Made by a program: the position numbers and the translations under genes
Notes under the pieces: model-generated
Databases searched by the model: none
The model's input: the letters and a program-made list of their open reading frames with translations, nothing else
What the model was told of the DNA's origin: nothing
Shown here: in pieces, positions 42,431 to 53,118 of the stretch
Layout of the letters: the number at the start of each line of letters is the position of its first letter
How positions within the stretch are numbered: the first letter of the stretch is position 1
Source: Hexactinellida sp. DTS-2022
Lineage: Eukaryota > Porifera > Hexactinellida
Length of the DNA stretch: 64,000 nucleotides
Assembly: GCA_028753945.1 (NCBI GenBank)
Contig: JAPNXP010000016.1
Coordinates: 1,520,001 to 1,584,000 of the forward strand
Reading direction: 5' to 3'

Positions 42431-42596
42431 CAGTCGAAACCGGTTTATTTTAACACCGGTTTTTTCTAACTAATCGGTTTTTTCTAACTAACTATTTATT
42501 CTAAACGTGTAAGAAATTCCAATTTTGTGTTATTTTCAATCGGTTTATTCTAACTATCGGATTTTTCTTTACTTTATTTCCATGCGGTTTCGACTG
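42431..42596. mobile_element. pogo-like miniature element 1 (GTCGAAACCGG ends)
   Basis: Ends CAGTCGAAACCGG and GCGGTTTCGACTG with TA on both sides (42429-42430 and 42597-42598). The interior repeats GGTTTTTTCTAAC. Confidence 0.75.
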
Positions 42597-42724
42597 TAGT
42601 TAGATATTTTGTTATTATTGTCTAAATATAATAATATCCCATTTTTATGATTCAATTATGAGCTCAATTGGGTCGGATAATCCTGTCTAAATACTGTAGT
42701 TTAAGTTATTAGGGAAATCTTATA

Positions 42725-42905
42725 CAGTTGAAATCAGTTTTTTCTAAACAATTCTTTGCATGAAAATAAAGTAAGAAAAATCCGATAGTTAGAATAAAGT
42801 TCAATAAACCAATTGAAAATAAAACAAAATTGGAATTTCTTATACATTTAGAATAATTAGTTATGAAGAAAAAACCGATTAGTAAGAAAACACCGGTTTC
42901 GACTG
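42725..42905. mobile_element. pogo-like miniature element 2 (same family, inverted)
   Basis: Ends CAGTTGAAATCAG and CCGGTTTCGACTG flanked by TA; opposite orientation to 42431-42596, 128 bases away. Confidence 0.75.
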
Positions 42906-43016
42906 TACTTATCTCATAATATAGATTCTTCATGACGGCTCTATTGTCACTACTGGGATTGGGTAGTCAGTGTATTAACGCTTTCTTATTGCCAGCTGTT
43001 GCTAGCATGCCTCTTG

Positions 43017-44241
43017 CAGGGATGCCAACCTCTGGAAACCAAAAAGCGGGAGGTTTTGCCATTTTTGGCGGGAGTTTACCAAAAAATCGGGAGATTCAAA
43101 ATAAACGCTATTTTTAAAAATCTATCATGAATAGGACGATATAATATGATTATTTTTTATGTTTGGATATCTACAATTAGGAAACGCTTATTTTTCTAGT
43201 TCTATCCATCAAATTTCTTCCCGCGTATCTCGTATTCACCCAATGGCCAATGTATGCGATAATACAACAAACACGAAATAGCTAGATTAATGAATTGTAT
43301 TTTTTCTACAAAGTAGATTTTATTAGATATACGTGGATATGGAAGATTTAAATATCTTCAAAGTTTTCGTGATTTAGGGACATTTTTTTGAGATTTCTAG
43401 GAATTTCATGACGATTAGGCCATCCATGGCCTACTTAATATACGGCTATATATGTCGCCGAGAAGGCCATAAAACAAAGAGGCCAGTTTCTAATTTTCAA
43501 AATGGAGAATAGATTTTATTCGAATAATTAGCAATGATAGAGCTGAAAAGTGTATTATAACTATATAGGAATATGGTATCCAGGTATACATAGCACCCTC
43601 CAGAATTGTGATATGTCATCATCTGATGACGTTATGGTTATTTTGGTTGCGAATTATCTTGTTTTTCTAGCATACTTTTAACATAGTTAAACGCGTTATA
43701 AATGTTCAAAATTGGAACATGGTTATACCCAGAAGTAGTGGAATAAAATATATCGAAATTATAAATGGAATGTTGACACATTCCTCGGTTGCCATGGAAA
43801 ATGTATATTTCCTAAAATGAGCCATAACTCAAAAACTATGAATGTTATGTAGACTAGACTGGTACAGATCTGTCCGGAATAAGTAACTTCCTATTCATCG
43901 ATAATACATTTTATATGCCTAACTTCAATAATTTTTGAGATAGTGAGTCATTACCTAATAATGAATTAAGTGTTAATTATCTCATTATCTCAAAAATTAT
44001 TGAAGTAAAATGCAGTTATTTTACTTATACAGTCAACATCCGGTAACTCGAATGCCCGTTAACTCGAACATTCGTTATCTCGAACGGATTTTTCATTCCC
44101 CTGAGGGTTCGAGTTACCGGATGTTGACTGTATATCCTAAAATTTAAATATATAAACAATTTCAAAAAAGCGGGAGTTTTTAAAGTTTGGCGGGAGGATG
44201 GGAGAAAAAAAGGAAAAAAAGCGGGAGGGTTGGCAACCCTG
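43017..44241. mobile_element. hAT-like element (CAGGGATGCCAACC ends) with nested pieces
   Basis: Ends CAGGGATGCCAACCTC and GGTTGGCAACCCTG, with GCGGGAG repeats near both ends. The flanks (GCCTCTTG and TGAATAAG) do not match, so no duplication is visible. It holds a one-ended CATGGCC fragment (from 43425) and a TA-flanked miniature (44030-44130). Confidence 0.6.
44030..44130. mobile_element. pogo-like miniature element (GTCAACATCCGG ends)
   Basis: Ends CAGTCAACATCCGGTAACTC and GAGTTACCGGATGTTGACTG, TA on both sides, 101 bases. Confidence 0.8.
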
Positions 44242-44251
44242 TGAATAAGCC

Positions 44252-44412
44252 TGTTACTGAAAAATTGGGGTCCCGAAAAATTGATCCGGGACCAAAGTTC
44301 AATGGAAAACTGGTCCTAGGACCATTTTTCCATGGAACTTTGGTCCCCCGGACCTATTTTTTCGGGGACCAATTTTCCAGTGACAGCTCTATTAAGCGGA
44401 GTTGACTGTATG
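44252..44412. repeat. GGTCC palindromic repeat and pogo-like end
   Basis: Blocks CGAAAAATTGATCCGGGACC and GGTCCCCCGGACC match 8395-8700; the tail GCTCTATTAAGCGGAGTTGA, then CTG and TA, matches the end at 830-851. Confidence 0.6.
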
Positions 44413-44478
44413 TAGATATCTGGTTACCTATATGCATATATGCATAAATAGAGACACAACACAGATATAATACTTTTA

Positions 44479-45879
44479 ATGGCAACAGGCAAGACATACA
44501 ACTCAGTAGACTCGAAAGAACAGCTGATATTGGTACAGACCGGCGAAGGGAAGTTCGGAGGATACAAACAAGACTTGTTAGTTAACTCATTGAATGAAGT
44601 GGAAATAGAATTCTATGTCTGCACTCAATGCAAAGGAGTTATGCGTGACGCTTGTCAGGTAGGAGAGGAACAGATTCCTAATTGCGAGAATTGTGTAGAG
44701 AATAAGGAATCAATTCTACCAATGTTAAAAGCAAGACAGAAAATACCTGAGCTCAAAGCAAACTGTCCCCTAGCAACAAGAGGATGTCAATGGAATGCTA
44801 CTCTATTTGAGGTAGAGACACATCTAGATGTGTGTCAGGAATTCGTAGTTAAATGCGACGATGACTGTGGATTTATTCTCAAAAGGTGTGAACTGAATAA
44901 CCACTGTGGCAACGAGTGTTTGAGCAGAGAAGTCAGCTGTGAGCATTGTCGCAACAAGACAGTGTACAGAGACCTGAAGCGACATTACGAAGCGTGTCTG
45001 GAATTCCAACTTTTGTGTCCGAACAGCTGTGGAGCTAACTTCAGACGGAAACAAACGGATTCGCACATCGAGACAGGCTGTCCCAATACAGTAGTGAAGT
45101 GTCGTCATGAGAGATTTGGATGCAAAGAAGTGATTAAAAGGTGTGAAATGGAGGAACACAACTTGACAAACGAATCAAAGCATCTGAAAATAACTACATT
45201 ATTTACTGTGGCTAAAATTGAACAATCTGAAGAGACAATCATTAAACTATTGAAAGAGGTAAACAGATTAGCTGATAAGTTGGAACAATCGGACAGAAGA
45301 ATAGAAGACTTGGAGAGACGATCTGTGATAACAACAGAAAGTTTGGAGTGTCGGATGAATTAAAAAGTAAATAATCTGAAACATGATGTAGAGAAGCAAT
45401 CAGCAATAATAGAGAGTCTATCATATCCAGTCGTGCTACGAGATAGAATACAGGATATTTATTTCATTCGAAAGAGAAGTATATTTCGAATGTTTTCAAG
45501 ATTTGAAATTTCGTGGCGCTTTATTAATCTAATACTTATATTGGTTTATTCAGTACAAGAAACCATATCTGTATCGATTGTTATGCAATATAACAAAGTG
45601 ATGTCTCCACTAGCAAAATGGTCTTTTGAAGGAAGATTCAAGTTAACAATTATAGATAAAGAAAACACAAACAATTCTCCTGTCTATGAATCACTTGTTG
45701 TGAAACTACAACCCGTACCAGAACCAGAGGAAGGTTTCAAATTGGAAGAAAAACACCCCAATGAATTCAAAATAGCTACAATACCTGAAGACCTCCTCTT
45801 CCAGAACAGATTCAGAACAGAGAGAGGAGAATTTGAATTCAAACTACAGATACAAGAAGCAGAACATATAGGATTATAG
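44479..45879 (+). CDS. TRAF-like protein (RING-like, TRAF zinc fingers, coiled coil, MATH), one in-frame stop
   Basis: Residues 1-295 (to 45360): a degenerate RING-like region (FYVCTQCKGVMRDACQ, IPNCENC), then several TRAF-type zinc fingers (NCPLATRGCQWNA, CDDDCGFILKRCEL, CEHCRN, LLCPNSCGANFRR, CRHERFGCKEVIKRCEMEEH) and a coiled coil from about 240. An in-frame TAA at 45361-45363 cuts the coiled coil; the same frame continues (KVNNLKHDVEKQSAIIESL) into a MATH/TRAF-C domain (SPLAKWSFEGRFKLTIIDKE, PEDLLFQNRF, RGEFEFKLQI) ending at 45879. TRAF proteins are trimeric adaptors or ubiquitin ligases of receptor signalling. With the stop the product would be a 294-residue finger-plus-coil protein lacking the receptor-binding domain. 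It may be an early pseudogene, a truncated functional form, or an assembly error. Confidence 0.75.
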
Positions 45880-46137
45880 ACCAATCACAGATCTGAGTAA
45901 GAAAGAACTTCCCTAACGTTAACTGAATAACTATTTAGTTATCTGATTACGTATAGATTACCCCTAGATAGTGTGTGATCATAGTTTTTTATCTCTTGCG
46001 TTAAAGTATTCTCAGTTTAACCAGGGACTTCTTTAATATAGGGACTGTAAACTTCGTTTTACGGTAAAATTAGCGTAGGCCTAAAACAGTATTGTTACTT
46101 ATTGATATCCCGTAATCCGCTAATGCTAGACATAGGA
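45880..46137. other. 3' flank of the TRAF-like gene
   Basis: Short AT-rich spacer with no recognised feature. Confidence 0.4.
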
Positions 46138-46450
46138 AATGTATTATTGTAGTATAGGAAGTCATATTTTGGGAGTCCAACGGTAATATTGGTTTATCGA
46201 AAATATTTGTGGAATGTAAGTTATACGATTTTCACACCCTTCCATATATGGTAATTTTGTTAAAATCTCGAGATTACTTAACTTTATCCATATGAAATGT
46301 ATCATTTTCGTACAGGAAATCATATTTTGGGAGTCCAACGGTAATATTGGTTTATCGAAAATATTTGTGGAATGTAAGTTATACGATTCTCACACCTTTC
46401 CATATATGGTAATATTGTTAAAATCTCGAGATTAGTTAGTTTTATACATA
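46138..46450. repeat. two tandem ~160-bp repeats
   Basis: ATATTTTGGGAGTCCAACGG to TCTCGAGATTA occurs twice in direct orientation (from about 46165 and about 46322) with few differences. Confidence 0.85.
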
Positions 46451-46589
46451 TGAAATATATTATTGGCGAATGGGAAATGGGAATTCATATTTAGGGACTC
46501 AGTAGATCACATTGATTTACCTAAGGCGTTCCCATTAGCCTATATTATTATTTTGGCACTCTCCACAGGAGGATTGCCCCGACCCTGTT

Positions 46590-46912
46590 TTGTAGTTTAT
46601 CACCTCAAGGTGTCAAGACCCGTTAACTTGAGGTGCTATGCACCTCAAGTTAACGGCCGCTATGCGGCCTTACTCATTACACTTTCTGCCATGGAAAATG
46701 GTAGAAAGGGACGTTATATACATCTCTTTATAAGATTTCCATAGTTTTAACTTGTTTCTCATATTCTAAATTTATAAATGCGAAATTCGAAATAATCATA
46801 CTTGTTTACCTTTATAACATTTGTTTACCCATTATAACATTTGAAAGTTAGTTTATATCCCAATATTAATTGCGGTTTCTTATCCCCCATCACTTTAATA
46901 CAATCCGGACAA

Positions 46913-46943
<31 letters not shown>

Positions 46944-47300
46944 AACAACAATCGAGATTTAATAATATAGATATTATTAAATCTCGATTGTTGTTTGTTT
47001 GTGTTGTTGTTGACACAAATAGGTAAACAAATTAATTAAATTCAAAATCAACCCAGAAGTTTGCTCTCAACGGATATTATAGGTAAACAAGTATGCTGAA
47101 CACGAATTTCGAATTTATAAATTTAGAATATGAGAAACAAGTTAAAACTATGGAAATCTTATAAAGAGATGTATATAACGTCCCTTTCTACCATTTTCCA
47201 TGGCAGAAAGTGTAATGAGTAAGGCCGCATAGCGGCCGTTAACTTGAGGTGCATAGCACCTCAAGTTAACGGGTCTTGACACCTTGAGGTGATGATCGTA
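46590..47300. mobile_element. head-to-head inverted pair of family B Helitron-like units
   Basis: A reverse unit (46590-46971) and a forward unit (46972-47300) share their 5' ends at AATAATATAGATATTATT. Each ends outward with TTAACTTGAGGTGC hairpins and GGGTCTTGACACC. The CA/GT tracts flank the centre. Identity looks high. Confidence 0.65.
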
Positions 47301-47543
47301 AAAAAAAAGTGTTTTCACAATTTTGTGAATTATATAATTCGAATGGTTTGGTTGGAATTGGGTGATCACCCAACACGCACATAAAAATGCTGACTCATTG
47401 CCTATTATATTATACTGAAACGTGAATATCTCTAAAATGAAGTGAGCTAAATGGAAACAACCACCACTCTAAAGGTCGTTGCCCTCTGAAACACCTTTCG
47501 GAAATAATTAACACCTTCATAGTGATGATGACATGGCGAAAAA

Positions 47544-47666
47544 AATCCCAAATTGCAGCTGTGCCGACAGGATTTTCCTTGGAGGCACTATCAATTACCC
47601 AACCAGTAGCTACCAAAAGATAGTACCACTAAAGGGAATTGCGTCGGCACTGCTGCAATTTGGATT
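47544..47666. repeat. 118-bp hairpin module, copy 6
   Basis: Arms AAATTGCAGCTGTGCCGACA and GTCGGCACTGCTGCAATTT with the AGGCACTATCAATTACCC core. Its left flank (47290-47540) matches 53980-54240 in reverse complement. Confidence 0.8.
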
Positions 47667-47674
47667 TTTTTGTT

Positions 47675-48418
47675 TGTGTGAATAGAAACAGCATTTTAAT
47701 TGAGATAGATACTAATTTCCCAGTATTATATATGGTAAATAAGTATGCTGAACATGAATTTCGCATTTACAAATTTATAATATTTATTTATTTATTGTTG
47801 TTCTTTAGAGAATAGGTAAACAAATTATTGAAAATTCAAAATGAATCAAAAGACTAACTTCCAAATCTTAGAAAGGTAAATAAATATGCGGACTACGAAT
47901 TCAATTTTTAAACTGGAGACTGCCCAATGGTTACACATTGTAACCGGTCGAAAACAGGTCGATAAAAATATTCAAATTTCGTGAAAACTCGGATTTAGAC
48001 ATGATTTTGTATTCTCTTTGCGATTTCATTCAAAAATCAATATTTTCATAATTTGTGATGATGACGAAGCATAAAAGTGAACTGCGCCACTTGCCTGCCA
48101 CTTTCTTTTAGATATAGGAAATTTAAAAATTTCACCGTGGAAATACCCATAGCAAGTTATTTCTCGTTATAATACCTTTTTTTTCTGGAAAGCTGTAATT
48201 TTCGATTTTGTGATCTATTATACATTATTTTTATCCTTTCTTTCATTGTAAACTAAATATGAATACGCTCATTGGTACTAGATTGGAGTAAATGGCCATT
48301 AGGTTATTAGTCTATTACCCGTATTAAGTTACTATCTTAAATTCTAATGTATGCATAATCCATTTGGTAAAACCTATTAAATACACAAGTTTCTTAGTAC
48401 ATAAATATTACTCTATTT
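47675..48418. other. family B fragment then gene-free upstream region
   Basis: 47675-47905 repeats family B motifs (AAATAAGTATGCTGA, AATTTCGCATTTACAAATT). 47906-48418 has no recognised feature except the acceptor-like CTCTATTTTAG just before the next ATG. Confidence 0.5.
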
Positions 48419-48421
48419 TAG

Positions 48422-49594
48422 ATGGAAAAAGCAACTGAAGACGAAATTGATTACTTTGTATATGTTGGATTCGCTTCGAATACTATAGTATTTATCCTAT
48501 CAGTTTTATTCTCATCTTTTTTACTATTTGATATACATAAATGCAGAAGTGCAATCGTCGTTATAAATAGTTTGGGGTTCTACACTCACTCACAAAATGA
48601 TAAAATGTTTCGGTTAAGGTTAACTCTTTATCGAAACACAATCTTGTTATTAGTCGTTATTACTCAAGGAATACAATGTATTATTTTAATTATATTAATT
48701 TATATTGAACGGTATGTTCCACACTCTTATTGGGAAGATTTGCATATTGAATTGGAGTGCAGATCATTTTTAGAATCATTCCCTTATATAACAAACCAGA
48801 ATATTATTACAGCATCTATTGAAGGTTTGTTATATTCGATTACTTGCATGCTATTTCTATTTTTCGCTATTCTTATGTCCTACTTTGTGAAAGTGTATGA
48901 TGAACAGATTAACCCAGCTCTACTGACTTACAGGCGTGAGTATTTCTTATCTATATGTGCCATTCTCCAGGTTATCGTTATTTGGGGACTCCACAGCGTG
49001 TATTTAGTGGGTAGACTGGCTAGTTGTCTTGTTGTAATTTGTATTATCATCGATTTCCTTGTGTTACTGTATTTTGTGTGTCGATTGAGATATTCCATAA
49101 AAGAAGGAATTTCTACTTCTTATGGTGAAACTAAATCTAATAACATTCTACAATACAGAGAATATTTATGTATATCTAGCGTATTAATTACTTCTATTAT
49201 TATTTATTCTTTTGGAATTATGCTAGCAATCTCTGCTCAATGGTATCTTGTTGTGTTTGGTAATGATTGCAAATGGTTGATTGGAATATTTTACAATTTG
49301 GAAAGTAAGACCAATTTGATCCCAGAATTGAGCTTTCCAATTACCTTTTTCAAATATTTGACCATTGCCTTCCTAATAACTGTTATTCAGTTCGACATTA
49401 CACTGATTTCGATAGCAGCTCTCTTTGCAATTTTTAGCCTGTTAAAGAAATGTAAACGAGGTACTCAAGAGGAGAAATCCTTTATGTTAGAGGCAGAGAC
49501 TAGCCTCGCGAGTTCTGAATATACAATTTCTGGGAACCATTCGTCTATTTCAACTTCAAACAACGGATCTGGTTCCTCATCTACCGTAGTATAA
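48422..49594 (+). CDS. multi-pass membrane protein, family not recognised
   Basis: 390 residues with about seven hydrophobic segments: roughly 11-38, 72-95, 128-156, 173-196, 199-221, 249-281 and 307-343. The tail (355-390) is hydrophilic and Ser/Thr-rich (SSISTSNNGSGSSS). Seven spans and a Ser-rich tail are reminiscent of a receptor, but I see no DRY, NPxxY or other GPCR signature, so the topology is all that can be claimed. The ATG follows immediately after ACTCTATTTTAG, a good 3' splice-acceptor context, which supports the start and suggests a spliced or trans-spliced leader. The neighbours (repeats to the left, SPO11 on the opposite strand) give no functional hint. Confidence 0.75.
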   Translation: MEKATEDEIDYFVYVGFASNTIVFILSVLFSSFLLFDIHKCRSAIVVINSLGFYTHSQNDKMFRLRLTLYRNTILLLVVITQGIQCIILIILIYIERYVPHSYWEDLHIELECRSFLESFPYITNQNIITASIEGLLYSITCMLFLFFAILMSYFVKVYDEQINPALLTYRREYFLSICAILQVIVIWGLHSVYLVGRLASCLVVICIIIDFLVLLYFVCRLRYSIKEGISTSYGETKSNNILQYREYLCISSVLITSIIIYSFGIMLAISAQWYLVVFGNDCKWLIGIFYNLESKTNLIPELSFPITFFKYLTIAFLITVIQFDITLISIAALFAIFSLLKKCKRGTQEEKSFMLEAETSLASSEYTISGNHSSISTSNNGSGSSSTVV

Positions 49595-51387
49595 GTTCAT
49601 TGTTTATCATAATTTATACTTCGAATTACTTAAATAATCTTTTTTGGACTTTTTTGGATTAAAATATTATTTAAGTAAAAGCTTATAATATTATGTATAT
49701 GCATTCTTTTAAATGTGATTATAAGTGGCCGCCCAGGAATCGTAATGTTTTTATCAATCTCAATTAAAATGTATTTTCCAGAATTTAATACTCTATTTAT
49801 GTACAAATTGAATATCTAAGATAATATTCCAGAGTGTCATCCAGGCGTGCTGGGCGCGCATAAAGGAGCGTAATTTGGCAGTATTTTTTATCTAGGCGTA
49901 CAAAAATCGATTCTAGGCCTATAATATCGAGAGATGCTCCCATAGACTGAATACAAGATGACTAATCTAGGCGTACAAATGAAAACTGAACGAGCACTAA
50001 CAAAATCTAGGAGCGGGGTAATTTTTTCCTTGATGAAAGCCTGGAATATTCTCATCTTCCATGCCTATCTGAGGTTGTAATCCAATTGGGCGAGAGTAAT
50101 TCAAACATCTAATCTTTTGATTTGCATTTCCTTTGTCTAACATATTACCATTGGTTAGAAACCAGTTTTGTAAATAATCCACATATAAAGCTGATTGTCC
50201 GCGCAACGCATGTACGTACTTATGTCTGATAGTCCAGACCTGCAGTCATCGTTTGTATCTATTGAATGTTCCTCTTCAAATAAAAATGCAAGAGTAGTGA
50301 ATCCCTAAGCCGTACTCTGGAACCCGAACTTCAGGTTTCATATAGGGACAAAGTAAATTAATCGGAAATATTAATATTGTGATCGCCGATGTTGTTGAAT
50401 CTTTAAATTGTCCAAGAGTTAAATGGCTAATTATTTCGACTTTTATAGGTCTCTTCAGGATCTTTCTGCTTCGGGCTTTAATCTTGAATTGGTGTTGTTC
50501 CTATTTCAGCTTTATTGAGTTGTTCCTTTGGCACTGTGTTCGGTTGAATGCAGGTTAGAGTTCTGTGTAGCGAGTGTTGTGTGTTTCGGTGTGATAGAAG
50601 TTCTGTTTTTGTTTAGTTGCTTGGTGATTCGTTTCCCTGAAGATTCGAAACAGATCCTGGTCTTCGTAGAATCTGCAGTTTGGGAACTTTTAGATTAGTT
50701 TCGTATTAATTATGTTACCTTTGCATAATTACTTTTATGCTGTTTGCTTATGTCAGGTGGGATAGGTATATAGTATTTGCCAATTGATGAATTCCTCTCT
50801 TAGGTGGTTGGCGATTATATTGAATGTTTTTGTCTTTTCTACTGTTCGGTTACTTCTCATGTCTGTGGTATTTATATTGAATCGTTTCGATTCATCAGAT
50901 ATTAGTTTAAAGTAGAGCAGTGGCGGATCCAAAGGGGGGCATGTGCCCCCCCCCCCCAAAAAAAATTCTAAATAGCCTCAGGCTCAGCCCCTGACACGAG
51001 GTAGCTCTTCTCCAGACGAGCGATGATGCTATCTTCTTTCTGTTGCAGCTTCTTATGTAGAGAAGAAATACCTTGCTCACTTCTGCCTTCTTCGCAGCAA
51101 GAGGATTGGCCCAGCCAGAGGAATACTTTGAGCAATTATTGGGGTCTGGCCTAAAAGGTTTGTTCCTATCGAGTAGCCATAGATAATGCTTTTAATTATA
51201 GTGTTAAATCAACTAAACTGTTACTAAATACTAATAAACAGAAAATTGGAGTATACATTTCACACCAATTATGTAGGGGACGGTTAACCTCAAGTATTAA
51301 CAGAGTGGCAGTGGTTCATAAAATATTTATCCCATTTACTTTAAAGCCTGTAGATTATATTATATTTTAATCCAACATTCAGATATA
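49595..51387. other. gene-free region with a hAT-like end fragment
   Basis: No supported gene over 1.8 kb. At 50919-50965, CAGTGGCGGATCCAAAGG followed by a G-run and C-run resembles one hAT-like terminus; no partner end was identified. Confidence 0.45.
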
Positions 51388-52485
51388 CTACAAACTTATC
51401 AGTTGAATATATTCGTTATGCAAAATCTTATCTAAGATATACTTCTGAATAGAAGTTCGATGTTCAATTGCCTCTATTTCTACCTTCCTTTGAATTTCCC
51501 CCATCCATTTCAGTTCATTGGACGCAGATTTGCTTAGCTTTGACGAAAAAGTACTCAAGTTAGATTTATGGATACTCTGATCTGATTTGCTCCACTGCAT
51601 CCACACATGGTCAGGAATTGCATGAGAATCTCTCACATCGTTAAAGTGTACTCCAAGCCATTGAACATTGACTGTATAGTGCACAGTCTCTATCCCCAAC
51701 CCGAAAGACCCGAATCTATAAGTGAATAGGATTTTAACGCCATGAGGGTTGTAATCAAAAAGGCCCAAAATGGGTACACAAATCTCATCCTCCATTTTCT
51801 TCAATACCATTCTAGCACTGAGAGAGGGATAGCCGCAACCAGTGAACACAATACAAGGCATTTTCTCCCAAATTTTATCTTCACACAGCAAATTGAATAT
51901 CGCATCTTTCTCCACTACCAAGATGTATCTGGCACCGAGTGATTTGAATGTAACATTTTTTACAGATCCGGGTATTCGCTTCCCGCCGAGAGAAGTGTTA
52001 GAACAGTCACAGTTAAGACTCGGCTCAATCCATTGTACCAAACCTGCAACAGCACCAGAACTACTGCCTACAATCCCCAGGCAAGCTCGCCTGCATTCCA
52101 ATAGCCCCATTATATCAACGAGTCTCTGTGAAAACTCACTTTGATTTTCGAAATAAGTTTTAAGAAAATAATACGCCTCTCTTAGGGTGACTTCTTTATC
52201 AGAGGACACGACCATATGGATATAGTTCAATACAATCCATATTTTAATATACTTATTTGAAATTTGTTTGGATCTCTTCCTCAATAATGTCTTTTCGTAT
52301 CTCTTTTCGCCACAATGAAGGACTCCAGAATCATTTTGTGTGTAATTTTCCTTGCTGAACACGAGTAGAGAAAGAGGATAGTCATTCCCATTCGACAGTT
52401 CTCTTGCGATGCTCAATGCGAGAAGTTCTATCTTATTGAGTATTTCATCTCTCTGGAAGTGTTTAGCAGTTACAGTATTTTGCAT
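51388..52485 (-). CDS. SPO11: SPO11 (topoisomerase VI A-like meiotic DNA-break protein)
   Basis: Transesterase that makes programmed double-strand breaks to start meiotic recombination. The 365-residue single frame compares with about 396 for human. Visible: the catalytic-Tyr region LREAYYFLKTYFENQ (Y105/Y106) with CRRACLGIVGSSSGAVAG; the TOPRIM glutamate in VVEKDAIFNLL (E192); FTGCGYPSLSARMVLKKM, equivalent to the family TGKGYPDxATR motif; LFDYNPHGVKIL, equivalent to the DxDPHG metal site; YRFGS; and the VQWLG C-terminal block. Several normally conserved residues differ: D-Y-N (244-246) instead of D-x-D, GCGYPS instead of GKGYPD, and SAR instead of ATR. The gene has no introns in the coding part, unlike vertebrate SPO11, so a retrocopy is possible; the frame is intact. 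Confidence 0.9.
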   Translation of the reverse strand: MQNTVTAKHFQRDEILNKIELLALSIARELSNGNDYPLSLLVFSKENYTQNDSGVLHCGEKRYEKTLLRKRSKQISNKYIKIWIVLNYIHMVVSSDKEVTLREAYYFLKTYFENQSEFSQRLVDIMGLLECRRACLGIVGSSSGAVAGLVQWIEPSLNCDCSNTSLGGKRIPGSVKNVTFKSLGARYILVVEKDAIFNLLCEDKIWEKMPCIVFTGCGYPSLSARMVLKKMEDEICVPILGLFDYNPHGVKILFTYRFGSFGLGIETVHYTVNVQWLGVHFNDVRDSHAIPDHVWMQWSKSDQSIHKSNLSTFSSKLSKSASNELKWMGEIQRKVEIEAIEHRTSIQKYILDKILHNEYIQLISL

Positions 52486-53000
52486 TTATTCACTCAATAT
52501 AATAATGAGTGTGCTTCCAATTACGAATTTAATTTATACTCAATATAACTCCGAAAGGCATACTAGTTAATGCTTATTTTTAACAAATGACTGAAATTGA
52601 TTGATACATATTACATAGTTAATTCTTGCACTGACTTATATATTAAATCTAGAATTAATTTTTTCAGATTTAGAAATAGGATTCCTCTAATGTCAGAATT
52701 GCTATACAGCCTATTCTATGTATTTATATAGTATATGACAGTGGTTATCAACCTATTTTATCTTGTGGAGTCCTTGTAGAATCATTAAACTCTTGTTCAC
52801 TAACTCTATTATTAATGTGCTAAGTGTTTCAATTAAACGAATCTCCGCGGAGTCAGCGCTGGGACAGTAACGGCTGTTAGGGGTCAGTGGCGTAACAAAC
52901 TTTAAATTTGGGGGGGGCAACTGTTCTAAATGGGGGGGCAATAAATCTGAGAAGGCAAAATGATCTAGAACAATTAGTAATGAAGCTAGGATTACAATAA

Positions 53001-53118
53001 AATCCAAAATTGCACCCTGTGCCGACGCATGTTCCTTTGGTGGCACTATATTTTATTGGTTGGTTATTGATAGTGCCTCCAAAGGAGCATGCTGTCAGCA
53101 CAGGGTGCAATTTTGGAT
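53001..53118. repeat. 118-bp hairpin module, copy 7
   Basis: Arms AATCCAAAATTGCACCCTG and CAGGGTGCAATTTTGGATT. The arms carry compensating changes (ACCC with GGGT) relative to other copies. Confidence 0.85.
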
